Source: Methylobacterium gregans (GTDB lineage Bacteria; Pseudomonadota; Alphaproteobacteria; Rhizobiales; Beijerinckiaceae). Taken from it: a DNA stretch of 64,000 bases. A model generated the notes under the pieces. It worked only from the letters and a program-made list of their open reading frames with translations. It did not search any database and was not told where the DNA came from. Where the stretch lies: NCBI RefSeq assembly GCF_022179245.1, contig NZ_BPQM01000018.1, positions 37,883 to 101,882 on the forward strand, read 5' to 3'. Made by a program: the position numbers and the translations under genes. Positions within the stretch are counted from its first letter, which is position 1. Every line of letters starts with the position of its first letter. Shown here in pieces: positions 29,442 to 40,504 of this stretch.

Positions 29442-30302
29442 TCAGGCGACTGGCCGTGCCTTCGCCAGACGGTCGAAGGCGACGAGTTCGTCGAGGAGCG
29501 CGGGCATATCCGTCAGCGCCACCATGTTGGGACCGTCCGAGGGGGCCCGGTCGGGATCGGGATGCGTCTCGATGAAGACCCCGGCGACGCCGACCGCGAC
29601 CGCGGCGCGGGCCAGCACCGCGACGAACTCGCGCTGGCCGCCCGAGCTCGCCCCCTGCCCGCCCGGCTGCTGCACCGAGTGGGTGGCGTCGAACACCACG
29701 GGTGCACCGCCGGTGACGCGCGCCATGATCGGCAGGCTGCGCATGTCCGAGACGAGCGTGTTGTAGCCGAAGGAGGCTCCCCGCTCGGTGACGATGACGT
29801 TCGAATTGCCGGCCTCGGTCACCTTCGCGGCGACGTGGCGCATGTCCCAGGGGGCGAGGAACTGGCCCTTCTTGATGTTGACCGCGCGCCCCGTGCGCGC
29901 GGCCGCCAGCAGCAGGTCGGTCTGGCGGCAGAGGAAGGCCGGGATCTGCAGCACGTCCACCACCTCGGCCACCGGCGCGCATTGCTCGGCAGCGTGCACG
30001 TCGGTCAGCACCGGCAGCCCCAGCGTCTCGCGGATCTCGGCGAAGATCGGCAACGCGCCTTCGAGCCCCAGGCCCCGGGCTGCGGAGCCGGAGGTCCGGT
30101 TGGCCTTGTCGAAGGAGGCCTTGAAGACGAGGCCGAGGCCGCGCGCCTCCGCCATCGCCTTCAGCGCCGCGGCGATCTCCAGGGCGTGGTCCCGGCTCTC
30201 GAGCTGGCACGGGCCGGCGATGAGAGCGAGCGGCAGGTGGTTGCCGAAGGCGGCGCTGCCGACCTTCACGACGGCGGGAGTGTTCGTGGCTGAATCCGAC
30301 AT
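29442..30302 (-). CDS. kdsA: 3-deoxy-8-phosphooctulonate synthase (KDO8P synthase)
   Basis: 286-residue class I aldolase-like enzyme condensing phosphoenolpyruvate with arabinose 5-phosphate, the first committed step to KDO of lipid A. Seen are [71 protein letters not shown], and the C-terminal [18 protein letters not shown]. Gene length is standard. The small secreted-protein gene upstream on the same strand ends 10 bp before it, so they are probably co-transcribed. Confidence 0.97.
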   Translation of the reverse strand: MSDSATNTPAVVKVGSAAFGNHLPLALIAGPCQLESRDHALEIAAALKAMAEARGLGLVFKASFDKANRTSGSAARGLGLEGALPIFAEIRETLGLPVLTDVHAAEQCAPVAEVVDVLQIPAFLCRQTDLLLAAARTGRAVNIKKGQFLAPWDMRHVAAKVTEAGNSNVIVTERGASFGYNTLVSDMRSLPIMARVTGGAPVVFDATHSVQQPGGQGASSGGQREFVAVLARAAVAVGVAGVFIETHPDPDRAPSDGPNMVALTDMPALLDELVAFDRLAKARPVA

Positions 30303-30311
30303 GGCGCCGGT

Positions 30312-30824
30312 CTAGCCGGGTGCGGGCGTCCACGGAAGGGCGGCCTTGCGCACCACTCCGCCCTTCCGCCGATGCGCATCGCGCCGCTCGACCACGCAGA
30401 GGCTGACAAAGCCGGCGAGACCGACGGCCCGCTCTCCGGTCTCGCAGCGGAGCGCCACGTTGCCGACGCGCGCCTGCATCGGCGCCTCGGCGAGCAGCGA
30501 GTCCTGGTGCAGGTTGAGCGCCGCCACCTGCGCGTCCCGGAGGCGGGCACGGCCCAGCGCCTCGGCCGCGAGGCCGACCAGCGTGAACCATCCGACCGGC
30601 GGCCGGCGCTCGACCGACCCGATCACGATGCGGGCGGGCGCCCGGCAGTCCAGGCTCATCCGGTCGGCATCGGCCGCCCGGAAGACCGCGCCGGGTTCCG
30701 CCCGGCCCGCGAGCGAGGCCCCGGTGACCCGGATCACCCGCGCCGTGAGCGCGTCGCACGAATCGGCCCGCGCCGGAACGGCGGCGAGGCAGGCGAGGGC
30801 GAAGAGGAGCGGGGCGGCGCGCAT
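30312..30824 (-). CDS. Secreted hypothetical protein
   Basis: 170 residues with a signal peptide (MRAAPLLFALACLAAVPARA) then DSCDALTARVIRVTGASLAGR. Four cysteines are likely disulfide-forming. The mature N-terminus, a central CRAPARIVIGS segment and the signal peptide end resemble the protein encoded at 61404-61844 (ADTCDGLARQI ... TCRAEPIVQAS), so the two look like paralogues of a periplasmic family. No known domain recognised. Its stop lies 10 bp before kdsA. Confidence 0.75.
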   Translation of the reverse strand: MRAAPLLFALACLAAVPARADSCDALTARVIRVTGASLAGRAEPGAVFRAADADRMSLDCRAPARIVIGSVERRPPVGWFTLVGLAAEALGRARLRDAQVAALNLHQDSLLAEAPMQARVGNVALRCETGERAVGLAGFVSLCVVERRDAHRRKGGVVRKAALPWTPAPG

Positions 30825-30876
30825 GGACGCGATCTAGCCCGCGCCCGACGTCGGTGAACAGGGGGCACGGACATGC

Positions 30877-30910
30877 GGAAGGCGCCGCCCGCTGCCGGAC
30901 GGCGCCTTCC
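30877..30910 (-). terminator. Hairpin downstream of degP
   Basis: Perfect 11-bp stem GGAAGGCGCCG / CGGCGCCTTCC about 25 bp beyond the degP stop. No T-tract follows, so termination may be rho-assisted. Confidence 0.6.
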
Positions 30911-30934
30911 CACGATGACGAGGCGAGAGGAGCC

Positions 30935-32446
30935 TCAGCCCGCCTTGTTGAGCTGCACCGCGACGAAGCGGGTGACGCCCTTGCCGTTCTTGACCCGCAT
31001 CAGCACCGCCTTGCGGCCGGAGCTCTCGGCAGAGCGGATCTGCGCGGCGACCTCGGAGGGCTTGCTGACGCTCTGGCCCCCGACATCGAGGATCAGGTCG
31101 CCCTGCTCGATGCCCTTGGCAGCAGCCGGCCCATCCGGATCGACCTCGACCACGGCGACGCCCTGGTCGGCGAGGCCGACCTCGGAGGCCGGGGCAAGGC
31201 TCAGGCCGAGCCGCGGCTGCCCGTTCGTCTCCGTATCGCCGCGGCTCGCCACCTTGCCGTCGGTCGGCAGAGAACCGAGGGTCACTGTCGCGGTGTCGGC
31301 CTTGCCGCCGCGCAGATAGGCGAGGTCGACCTTCGAGCCGGGCTTGAGGCCGGCGATCTTGCGCGAGAGCTCCTTCGCGTCGTTGATCGGATCGCCGTTG
31401 ACCTTCTCGATCACGTCGCCGGACTTCAGGCCCGCCTTCGCGGCAGGAGTGCCGTCCTCGGCGTGGTCGACCAGGGCGCCCTTTGGCTTGGCGAGGCCCA
31501 ACCCCTCGGCGATGTCCTGCGTCACCGGCTGGACCTGCACGCCGAGATAGCCGCGGGCGACCTTGCCGTCCGTGCGCAGCTGCTCCACCACGGCCTGCAC
31601 GGTCTCGGACGGGATCGCGAAGGCGAGGCCGACGCTGCCGCCCGACGGCGAGGCGATCGCGGTGTTCACGCCCACCACCTCACCGTTGACGTTGAAGGTC
31701 GGACCGCCCGAGTTGCCCTTATTGATCGGCGCGTCGATCTGCAGGAAGTCGTCGTAGGGACCGGCGCCGATATCGCGGCCGCGGGCCGAGACGATGCCGG
31801 CCGTCACCGTGCCGCCGAGACCGAACGGATTGCCGATCGCCACCACCCAGTCGCCGACGCGGGGCGCGCCCTTGCCGAACTGGACGTAGGGGTAGCTGCC
31901 CGCTTCCTTGATCTTCAAGAGGGCGATGTCGGTCTTGGAATCCTTGCCGATGACCTTGGCGTCGAGCGTGCGACCGTCGTCGAGCGTGACCTGCACGGTC
32001 TTGCTATGGTCCACGACGTGGTTGTTGGTCACCACGTAGCCGTCGGCCGAGATGATGAAGCCCGAGCCTACGGCGCCGCGGCTGCCGCCGCGCTGCTGCT
32101 GGCCGCCCGGGGCTCCGTTCTGACCGAAGCGGCGGAAGAACTCGCGCAGCTGCGGCGGCACGTTTTGCATGTTGCGGCCGTTCTGGCCGGGGCCGTCGTC
32201 GTCGTCCGCGCTCGCCGTGTCGTCCAGCTTCACTTTCACCGAGACGACGCCGGGCTTCACCTTGTCGACGATGTTGGCGAACGAGCCGGGCGGGTGCTCG
32301 GGCGCCTCGATCGGGGTCTTGGGCAGGGCCTGTGCGTAGGCGGGCGTCGCCGCCGGCAGGTAGGCGCCGCCGATCGCGCCGCCCGTCACAAGTGCGGCTG
32401 CAGCCACCGAGGCGAGGGCGCGGCGGTGGGTACGGGTCTCGGTCAT
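30935..32446 (-). CDS. degP: Do-family periplasmic serine protease DegP/HtrA
   Basis: 503 residues. The N-terminus is a signal region (ASVAAAALVTGGAIGGAYL). The protease triad is His in VVTNNHVVDH, Asp in SKTDIALLKI and Ser in KGNSGGPTFNV. Two PDZ domains follow, with the substrate-binding loops GYLGVQVQPVT and PRLGLSLAPASEVG. A Gly/Gln-rich loop (GAPGGQQQRGGSRG) precedes the catalytic domain, as in alphaproteobacterial DegP. It degrades or refolds misfolded periplasmic and outer-membrane proteins. Confidence 0.95.
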   Translation of the reverse strand: MTETRTHRRALASVAAAALVTGGAIGGAYLPAATPAYAQALPKTPIEAPEHPPGSFANIVDKVKPGVVSVKVKLDDTASADDDDGPGQNGRNMQNVPPQLREFFRRFGQNGAPGGQQQRGGSRGAVGSGFIISADGYVVTNNHVVDHSKTVQVTLDDGRTLDAKVIGKDSKTDIALLKIKEAGSYPYVQFGKGAPRVGDWVVAIGNPFGLGGTVTAGIVSARGRDIGAGPYDDFLQIDAPINKGNSGGPTFNVNGEVVGVNTAIASPSGGSVGLAFAIPSETVQAVVEQLRTDGKVARGYLGVQVQPVTQDIAEGLGLAKPKGALVDHAEDGTPAAKAGLKSGDVIEKVNGDPINDAKELSRKIAGLKPGSKVDLAYLRGGKADTATVTLGSLPTDGKVASRGDTETNGQPRLGLSLAPASEVGLADQGVAVVEVDPDGPAAAKGIEQGDLILDVGGQSVSKPSEVAAQIRSAESSGRKAVLMRVKNGKGVTRFVAVQLNKAG

Positions 32447-32637
32447 CGGGGTCTCCGGCAGGAAAGCTTTTCACCGCGCGGGCGGCGATGACGCCTTTCT
32501 AGCTCCCGGCCCCTGACCCGCCCGTGGCGGGCGCATTACGGTTTGGTCAGGTTCGGCACGGCCCGGTCGGCCCCGGGGCTTGGTTCCTGTGCCTCCGTCG
32601 CGCACACAGCGCGCGCACCATCGGGAGATGCGGAACC

Positions 32638-32952
32638 GTGGCCTGGATCATCCTCTTCGTCGCCGGCCTGCTGGAGACCGGCTGGGCGATCGGACTCAAG
32701 TACACGGAAGGCTTCACCAAGCTCGTGCCCTCGGTGCTGACGCTCGCCGCGATGGCGGCGAGCGTGGTCCTGCTCTCGATCGCGCTACGCACCCTGCCGG
32801 TCGGCACCGGCTACGCGGTCTGGACCGGCATCGGGGCGGTCGGCACCGCGATCCTCGGCATGGTGCTGTTCGGCGAGCCCGCGACCGCCGCCCGGATCGC
32901 CTGCATCGGGCTGATCGTGGCGGGGATCGCGGGGCTGAAGTTCGTGAGCTGA
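32638..32952 (+). CDS. SMR-family guanidinium exporter (Gdx/SugE-like)
   Basis: 104 residues, four transmembrane helices. The essential Glu is in [22 protein letters not shown]. The [11 protein letters not shown] pattern is that of the SugE/Gdx branch, which exports guanidinium, rather than EmrE. The C-terminal [21 protein letters not shown] is typical. GTG 32638 is the start matching SMR length; an ATG-type start further upstream would add 38 unlikely residues. No guanidine riboswitch could be recognised upstream. Convergent with valS, 4 bp between stops. Confidence 0.9.
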   Translation: MAWIILFVAGLLETGWAIGLKYTEGFTKLVPSVLTLAAMAASVVLLSIALRTLPVGTGYAVWTGIGAVGTAILGMVLFGEPATAARIACIGLIVAGIAGLKFVS

Positions 32953-32956
32953 CGTC

Positions 32957-35671
<2,715 letters not shown>

Positions 35672-35766
35672 GGGTGTACGGGCCGATCGCGGGCGTGTCT
35701 GGAAGCTGCCCGCTTTCAACCCGTCGCGAGCGTTCCGTCAACACGGCACGCCCATCCGAGGCGGGA

Positions 35767-36339
35767 TCAGCGCCCGCGAGAGACCCGCTCGATCTCGGCG
35801 CGGACCAGCCGCTCGACCATCACCGGCAGATTGTCGTCGAGCCACGCCTTCAGCATCGGCCGGAGCATCTCGGCAACGAGGTCGTCGAGGGTCCGGGCGT
35901 TGCGCGACAGGACCGTGTGGGCGAGCGCGTTGAAGGCGCTGTTCACGCTGGCATCGGTCGCGGCCGAGATCAGCGACTCGGCGGGTGCCGGTTCGGGCGC
36001 GCGCGCCTGAGGCGGTGGGGGAAGCGGCGCGGGGGGAGGCTCGGGCTCGGGATCCGGCTCGACGCTGATCGCGTCGAAATCGAGCTCCTCGACGCCGAAA
36101 TCGAGCGGGTCGGGATCGAGCGGCGCGGGCTTCGGTGCTGGGGCGGGCTCAGCGAACTCGGCGAGGTCGAGCACGTCGTCCGGCTCGGGCAACGGCACGG
36201 GCTTCGAGGCGGTCTCGGCGGGCTTGGCCGCCTGATCATCGGCGATGATCCGGCGGATCGAGGCGAGGATCTCCTCCATCGAAGGCTCGTGCGCCTTCTC
36301 CGCCGTCTTGTCCTGAATCTTGGGGCTCGCTGCACTCAT
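35767..36339 (-). CDS. popZ: Polar organizing protein PopZ (DUF2497)
   Basis: 190 residues. The N-terminal helix SMEEILASIRRIIADDQ and the C-terminal helical oligomerisation module (ARTLDDLVAEMLRPMLKAWL, DNLPVMVERLVRAEIERVSRG) match PopZ. Between them lies an acidic, Pro-rich disordered linker (EPDPEPEPPPAPLPPPP). PopZ forms a condensate at the cell pole that anchors ParB-parS and pole-specific regulators. The neighbouring order tolC-popZ-valS is conserved in alphaproteobacteria and supports the call. The start may lie 13 codons further upstream. Confidence 0.93.
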   Translation of the reverse strand: MSAASPKIQDKTAEKAHEPSMEEILASIRRIIADDQAAKPAETASKPVPLPEPDDVLDLAEFAEPAPAPKPAPLDPDPLDFGVEELDFDAISVEPDPEPEPPPAPLPPPPQARAPEPAPAESLISAATDASVNSAFNALAHTVLSRNARTLDDLVAEMLRPMLKAWLDDNLPVMVERLVRAEIERVSRGR

Positions 36340-36466
36340 CCGGACGGCGCTCGGGAGGGTGTTCTGACGCCGATCCATATCGGCCGGCGCCAGTATTTCA
36401 CGCTTCGCTAACCGAACAAGCGCGTCCGGAGCACAGTCCAATGGGAAATGCGACCGTTTCCCGCGC

Positions 36467-37897
36467 TCAGCGCCCGTCCGGCGTGCCGACGCCGTACCAG
36501 AGATCCTTGACCTGATCGAAATGCGTCTTCGGGCTGTACAGCGCCACCGGCACCGCGGTGTAGCGCGCGGTCAGGCGGCCGATCGACTGCACGACGCCGT
36601 AGGAGAAGATCACGCGGTCGCGCTGGGCCACGATCAGGTTCACGCGGGCGTTGAGCAGTTCCTGCTGCGCGTTCAGCACGTCGAGGGTGGTGCGCTGGCC
36701 GACCCGGGCCTCCTCGCGCACGCCGTTCAGCGCCACCTCGTTGGCCTGGACCTGGGCCTGCGAGGCGATCACGCGGGCCTTGGCCGCCTCCAGGTTGCCC
36801 CAGAAGCTCACGATCTGCGCCCGGATCTGGTCCCGCACGAACTCGGCCTGAATACGCGTCTGGCCGACCGTCTCCTTGGCCTGCCGAATCTGGGCGTATT
36901 CCTGGCCGCCCTGGTAGATCGGGATGGTCAGGCGCCCGAGGATCGATGCGGCCACGCCCTGTGTGTTGGGCAACTGCTGGTCGTAGAACTGATTCACCGT
37001 CCCCTGGACGCTGAGCTGCGGGGCGAGAGCGCCCTCCAGCACCTTCACCTGCGCTTCTGAGGCGTCGACCGCGTGGAGCGCGGAGAGGATCTGCGGGTGC
37101 TCCTTCAGGCCGACCGCGATGGCCGCGTCGAGGCTCGCCGGCACGTAGCGGTCGAGCGGGCGGCCGGGCGCGAGCTGGCGCGGCTCGACGCCGATTACCT
37201 GCCGGTAGACGCCGATGCTGGTGCGCAGCTGCGACTCCGCGGCGCTCACCTCGGCGCGCGCGCCGGCGAGGCGCGCCTCGGCCTGGGCGACGTCGGTGCG
37301 GGTCACTTCGCCGACATTGAAGCGGTCGCGGGTCTGGCGGAGCTGCTCCTCCAGCACCTCGACGTTGTTGCGGCGCAGCTCCAGCGTGGCGGTGTCCGAG
37401 AGCACGTTCATGTAGGCCTGTACGGCGCTGTACAGGGTGCTGAGCTCGGTGAAGCGCAGGGTCTCGCGCTGGCTGTAGACGCCGGACTCGGCGCGCCGGG
37501 TGTTGTTGTCGGTCTGGAACCCGTTGAACAGGTTCTGGTTGATGGTGATGCCGGCCGTGGCGGGTTTGGTCAGGATGCCGATGCTCTGTCCGCCGCCGCC
37601 GGTGAGGGACTGAGCGCTGAGGTTGTTACCCTCCGTCTGCGTCACGCCGGCCTGGACGTTGATATTGACGCTCGGCCGATAGCCGGATTGGGCGATGGCG
37701 ACGTCCTCGTCGCGCACCCGAGTGAGGGCACGGCTGGCATTGAGCTGCGGGTTGCCCGCATAGGCCCTGGCGAGCGCGCTCTCCAGCGACTCCGCCGAGG
37801 CCGATCCGATGCCAACCGCTCCCACCGACAAGCCGGCGGTGACGGCGAGGCCGGCCAGCCGGAACGCGGCACGCGTCTCAGGTGTACGTCTTCTCAC
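36467..37897 (-). CDS. tolC: TolC-family outer-membrane channel
   Basis: About 476 residues from GTG 37897, with a signal peptide (AGLAVTAGLSVGAVGIGSASA). Two repeats of long coiled-coil helices and beta-barrel strands follow: SLESALARAYAGNPQLNASRA begins repeat 1, and PASLDAAIAVGLKEHPQILSA begins repeat 2. YNVGEVTRTDV-like (FNVGEVTRTDVAQAEARLA) and VGQRTTLDVLNAQQELLNA are the family signatures. It serves type I secretion and RND efflux. It lies between pcm and popZ on the same strand. The GTG start is a judgement; an upstream start would hide the signal peptide. Confidence 0.93.
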   Translation of the reverse strand: MRRRTPETRAAFRLAGLAVTAGLSVGAVGIGSASAESLESALARAYAGNPQLNASRALTRVRDEDVAIAQSGYRPSVNINVQAGVTQTEGNNLSAQSLTGGGGQSIGILTKPATAGITINQNLFNGFQTDNNTRRAESGVYSQRETLRFTELSTLYSAVQAYMNVLSDTATLELRRNNVEVLEEQLRQTRDRFNVGEVTRTDVAQAEARLAGARAEVSAAESQLRTSIGVYRQVIGVEPRQLAPGRPLDRYVPASLDAAIAVGLKEHPQILSALHAVDASEAQVKVLEGALAPQLSVQGTVNQFYDQQLPNTQGVAASILGRLTIPIYQGGQEYAQIRQAKETVGQTRIQAEFVRDQIRAQIVSFWGNLEAAKARVIASQAQVQANEVALNGVREEARVGQRTTLDVLNAQQELLNARVNLIVAQRDRVIFSYGVVQSIGRLTARYTAVPVALYSPKTHFDQVKDLWYGVGTPDGR

Positions 37898-38096
37898 GTC
37901 GAACAGCCCTTGCGGTTTCTCGATTGTCTCGGATGTCCGCCAACACGCGACGGCTGCGCGGTACACTGCGCACACCCGATCAAGCCCGCCCTGGCTTGAC
38001 CTTAATCGATGCTTGGCCACGAGGCCCAGACTGTCGGAGGTCGCACACCTGAATCTTGTCCGGGTGGCGTATAAAGGCGACAGTCCTTCGACCTAG

Positions 38097-38750
38097 TCAG
38101 AAGGCGAAGCCCGCCTCTTCGGCGAAGGCGGCGAGCGCCGGCAGGGCCGCGTCGAAGATCGGACGCGAACCGAAAGCGTCACCGGCGCGGACGAACAGCG
38201 TCGCCTTCGCGGCCCGCTCGGGCCCGAAGACGCAGACGAGGCGACCTCCGTCGGCGAGCTGGTCGAGTAGGGTCTGCGGCCGGACCTCGATCCGCCCGTT
38301 GATCAGTACGGCATCGTACGGGGCACCCGCGGGGTGGCCCGCCTCGAGGGGACCCTCCACCACTTGGGCCTCACCGGCGAGGCGCTCGCGCGCGCCGGCC
38401 GCGAGCCCGGCCACCGGCTCCAGAACGGTCGCGGCGGCGCCGAGGCGGGCCATGATCGCGGCGGCATAGCCGTAGCCGCCCGCCACATCGAGCGCCCGGG
38501 CTCCGGGCTTGAGGGCGAGCGCCTGGATCATCCGGGCGAGCACCATCGGGGCCGGCAGGCAGCGGGCGTCGGCGGCCGAACCGCCGAAGCGCAGCGTCTG
38601 ATCGATATAGGCGAAGCCCTCGCGTCCCTGCGGCACGAAACGCTCGCGCGGGACCAAATCGAAGGCGTCCAGCACCGCGTTGTCGTTCACGTCGAACGTC
38701 CGCAGCTGGCAGTCGACCATCAGGCGTCGCGCCTGCGCGTAATCGAGCAT
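38097..38750 (-). CDS. pcm: Protein-L-isoaspartate O-methyltransferase family protein
   Basis: 217 residues from ATG 38750, which has GAGGAAAG upstream. The N-terminus MLDYAQARRLMVDCQLRTFDV and FVPQGREGFAYID resemble the short Pcm subfamily found beside tolC in rhizobia. The SAM motif I is GARALDVAGGYGYAAAIM, where canonical Pcm has G-x-G-S-G-Y; motif II is APYDAVLINGRIE. Substitution of the usual residues makes classical isoaspartyl repair activity uncertain. Adjacent to tolC on the same strand. Confidence 0.85.
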   Translation of the reverse strand: MLDYAQARRLMVDCQLRTFDVNDNAVLDAFDLVPRERFVPQGREGFAYIDQTLRFGGSAADARCLPAPMVLARMIQALALKPGARALDVAGGYGYAAAIMARLGAAATVLEPVAGLAAGARERLAGEAQVVEGPLEAGHPAGAPYDAVLINGRIEVRPQTLLDQLADGGRLVCVFGPERAAKATLFVRAGDAFGSRPIFDAALPALAAFAEEAGFAF

Positions 38751-39047
38751 GGGATCGTCTTTCCTCGACCCGGGGCGATGGCGTCGCGCCGGAGCTGCAC
38801 GGCGCAGCTTCCAGAGCACCGGGCTTTTCATGGATCGGAGTACGAAACGCAAGATTAACCGCCGTGGTTAAGCGGAGCCTCCACCCGATTGGCGGCGCCG
38901 TCCCGAAAAACGTGCGCGCCCTTCAACCAGGTGTTGTTGTCGCTGTGCCGGCTGGCGTTCCGACCAGGCGACGGCCTACGCTTGCCGCGACGGTCCGATT
39001 CGCGACGTGAGGCCGTCCCAGAGAAGACGACCCATCGGGAGGAACGC

Positions 39048-40286
39048 ATGACACATACACGGCCGGGTTTCGGCCGGGCGCTGGCCGCCGCCCTCGTCGC
39101 CGCCCCGCTCGCCGCGGGCCCGGCAGCCGCGCAGGCCATCTCGGACGGGGCCGTGCGCATCGGCATCCTCAACGACCAGTCCGGTGTCTACGCCGAGTTC
39201 GGCGGCCGCTCGTCGATCGAGGCGGCCCGCATGGCGGTCGAGGATTTCGGCGGCTCCGTGAACGGCGCTCCGATCGAGCTCGTCTCGGCGGATCACCAGA
39301 ACAAGGCCGACATCGCCTCCGGCATCGCCCGGCAATGGTACGACCGCGACAAGGTCGACGCCATCATGGAACTGACCACCTCGTCGGTGGCGCTCGCCGT
39401 GCAGGGCCTCTCGAAGGAGAAGAAGAAGATCACCATCACGACGGGGGCGGCCAGCAGCGACCTCACCGGCAAGCAGTGCTCTCCCTACGGCTATCACTGG
39501 GCCTACGACACGCGGGCGCTCGCGGTCGGCACCGGCGGCGCGCTGGTGCAACAGGGCGGCAATACCTGGTTCATGCTCACCGCCGACTACGCCTTCGGCC
39601 ATTCGCTGGAGGCCGAGGTCACCCGCTACGTGACCTCTAAGGGCGGCAAGATCGTGGGCGGCGTGCGCCATCCGTTGGCCGCGCAGGACTACTCCTCGTT
39701 CCTGCTCCAGGCGCAGGGCTCGGGCGCGAAGGTGATCGGGCTGGCCAATGCCGGCCTCGACACTTCGAACGCCATCAAGCAGGCGGCCGAGTACGGTATC
39801 ACGCAGGGCGGCCAGCGCCTCGCCGCTCTGCTGTTCACGCTCGCCGAGGTGCACGGCCTCGGACTGCAGGTCGCTCAGGGGCTGACCCTCACCGAGGGCT
39901 GGTACTGGGACCTGAACGACGAGACCCGCGCCTTCGGGAGCCGCTTCATGAAGCGCACCGGCAAGATGCCCAACATGGTCCATACCGGGACCTACTCGGC
40001 GGTGCTGCAATACCTCAAGGCCGTGAAGGCCGCGGGCACCGACGAGACCGAGGCGGTCAACGCGAAGCTGCACGCGATGCCGGTGGAGGACGTGTTCGCG
40101 AAGGGCGGCACGGTGCTGCCGAACGGCCGCATGGTGCACGACATGTACCTGTTCGAGGTGAAGAAGCCCGCTGACTCGAAGGGGCCGTGGGACCTCTACC
40201 GGCTGCTCGCCACGATCCCGGGTGCCGATGCCTACGCCAAACTGGAGGAGAGCGGCTGCCAGCTGACCGCCGCGCGCACCCCCTGA
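39048..40286 (+). CDS. ABC transporter substrate-binding protein (branched-chain amino acid type)
   Basis: 412 residues, periplasmic. The signal peptide (RALAAALVAAPLAAGPAAAQA) is followed by a LivJ-type Peripla_BP_6 fold: VRIGILNDQSGVYAEFGGRSSIEAARMAVEDFG, with SADHQNKADIASGIARQW and the second-lobe segment VGGVRHPLAAQDYSSFLLQAQ. A GGGAGGA ribosome site precedes ATG 39048. No ABC permease or ATPase genes are next to it, so it is an orphan binding protein. Ligand not deducible; relatives bind amides, urea-like or aromatic compounds as well as amino acids. Confidence 0.9.
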   Translation: MTHTRPGFGRALAAALVAAPLAAGPAAAQAISDGAVRIGILNDQSGVYAEFGGRSSIEAARMAVEDFGGSVNGAPIELVSADHQNKADIASGIARQWYDRDKVDAIMELTTSSVALAVQGLSKEKKKITITTGAASSDLTGKQCSPYGYHWAYDTRALAVGTGGALVQQGGNTWFMLTADYAFGHSLEAEVTRYVTSKGGKIVGGVRHPLAAQDYSSFLLQAQGSGAKVIGLANAGLDTSNAIKQAAEYGITQGGQRLAALLFTLAEVHGLGLQVAQGLTLTEGWYWDLNDETRAFGSRFMKRTGKMPNMVHTGTYSAVLQYLKAVKAAGTDETEAVNAKLHAMPVEDVFAKGGTVLPNGRMVHDMYLFEVKKPADSKGPWDLYRLLATIPGADAYAKLEESGCQLTAARTP

Positions 40287-40304
40287 TCGCCACCTGGGAG
40301 TTGT

Positions 40305-40335
40305 GCAAGGCTCGGTTTTTTCAACCGAGCCTTGC
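40305..40335 (+). terminator. Terminator-like hairpin
   Basis: Perfect 13-bp stem GCAAGGCTCGGTT / AACCGAGCCTTGC with a TTTTC loop, 20 bp after the substrate-binding protein stop. No T-tract follows. It may also serve the convergent SMC-like gene. Confidence 0.75.
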
Positions 40336-40504
40336 CGTATGTGAATGCGGCCGGGTGCGGCGCACCTAGACTTGCGGCCAGTCGGGCGAGTTATCCCCCC
40401 TCTCGTCCGGCCGGCGCCGCCGACCGAATCTTTCCTCCCGATCGCTTTCGTGTCGGCGGCGCCCCCCTTTGCCAGGCCCTGCATGGGGCGCCGCTTCGGC
40501 CGCG

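Noticed and set aside
32521..32637. Possible guanidine riboswitch before the Gdx/SugE exporter
   Set aside because: No paired ACGR hairpins (guanidine-II) or ykkC core could be recognised; only a short GC hairpin is present.
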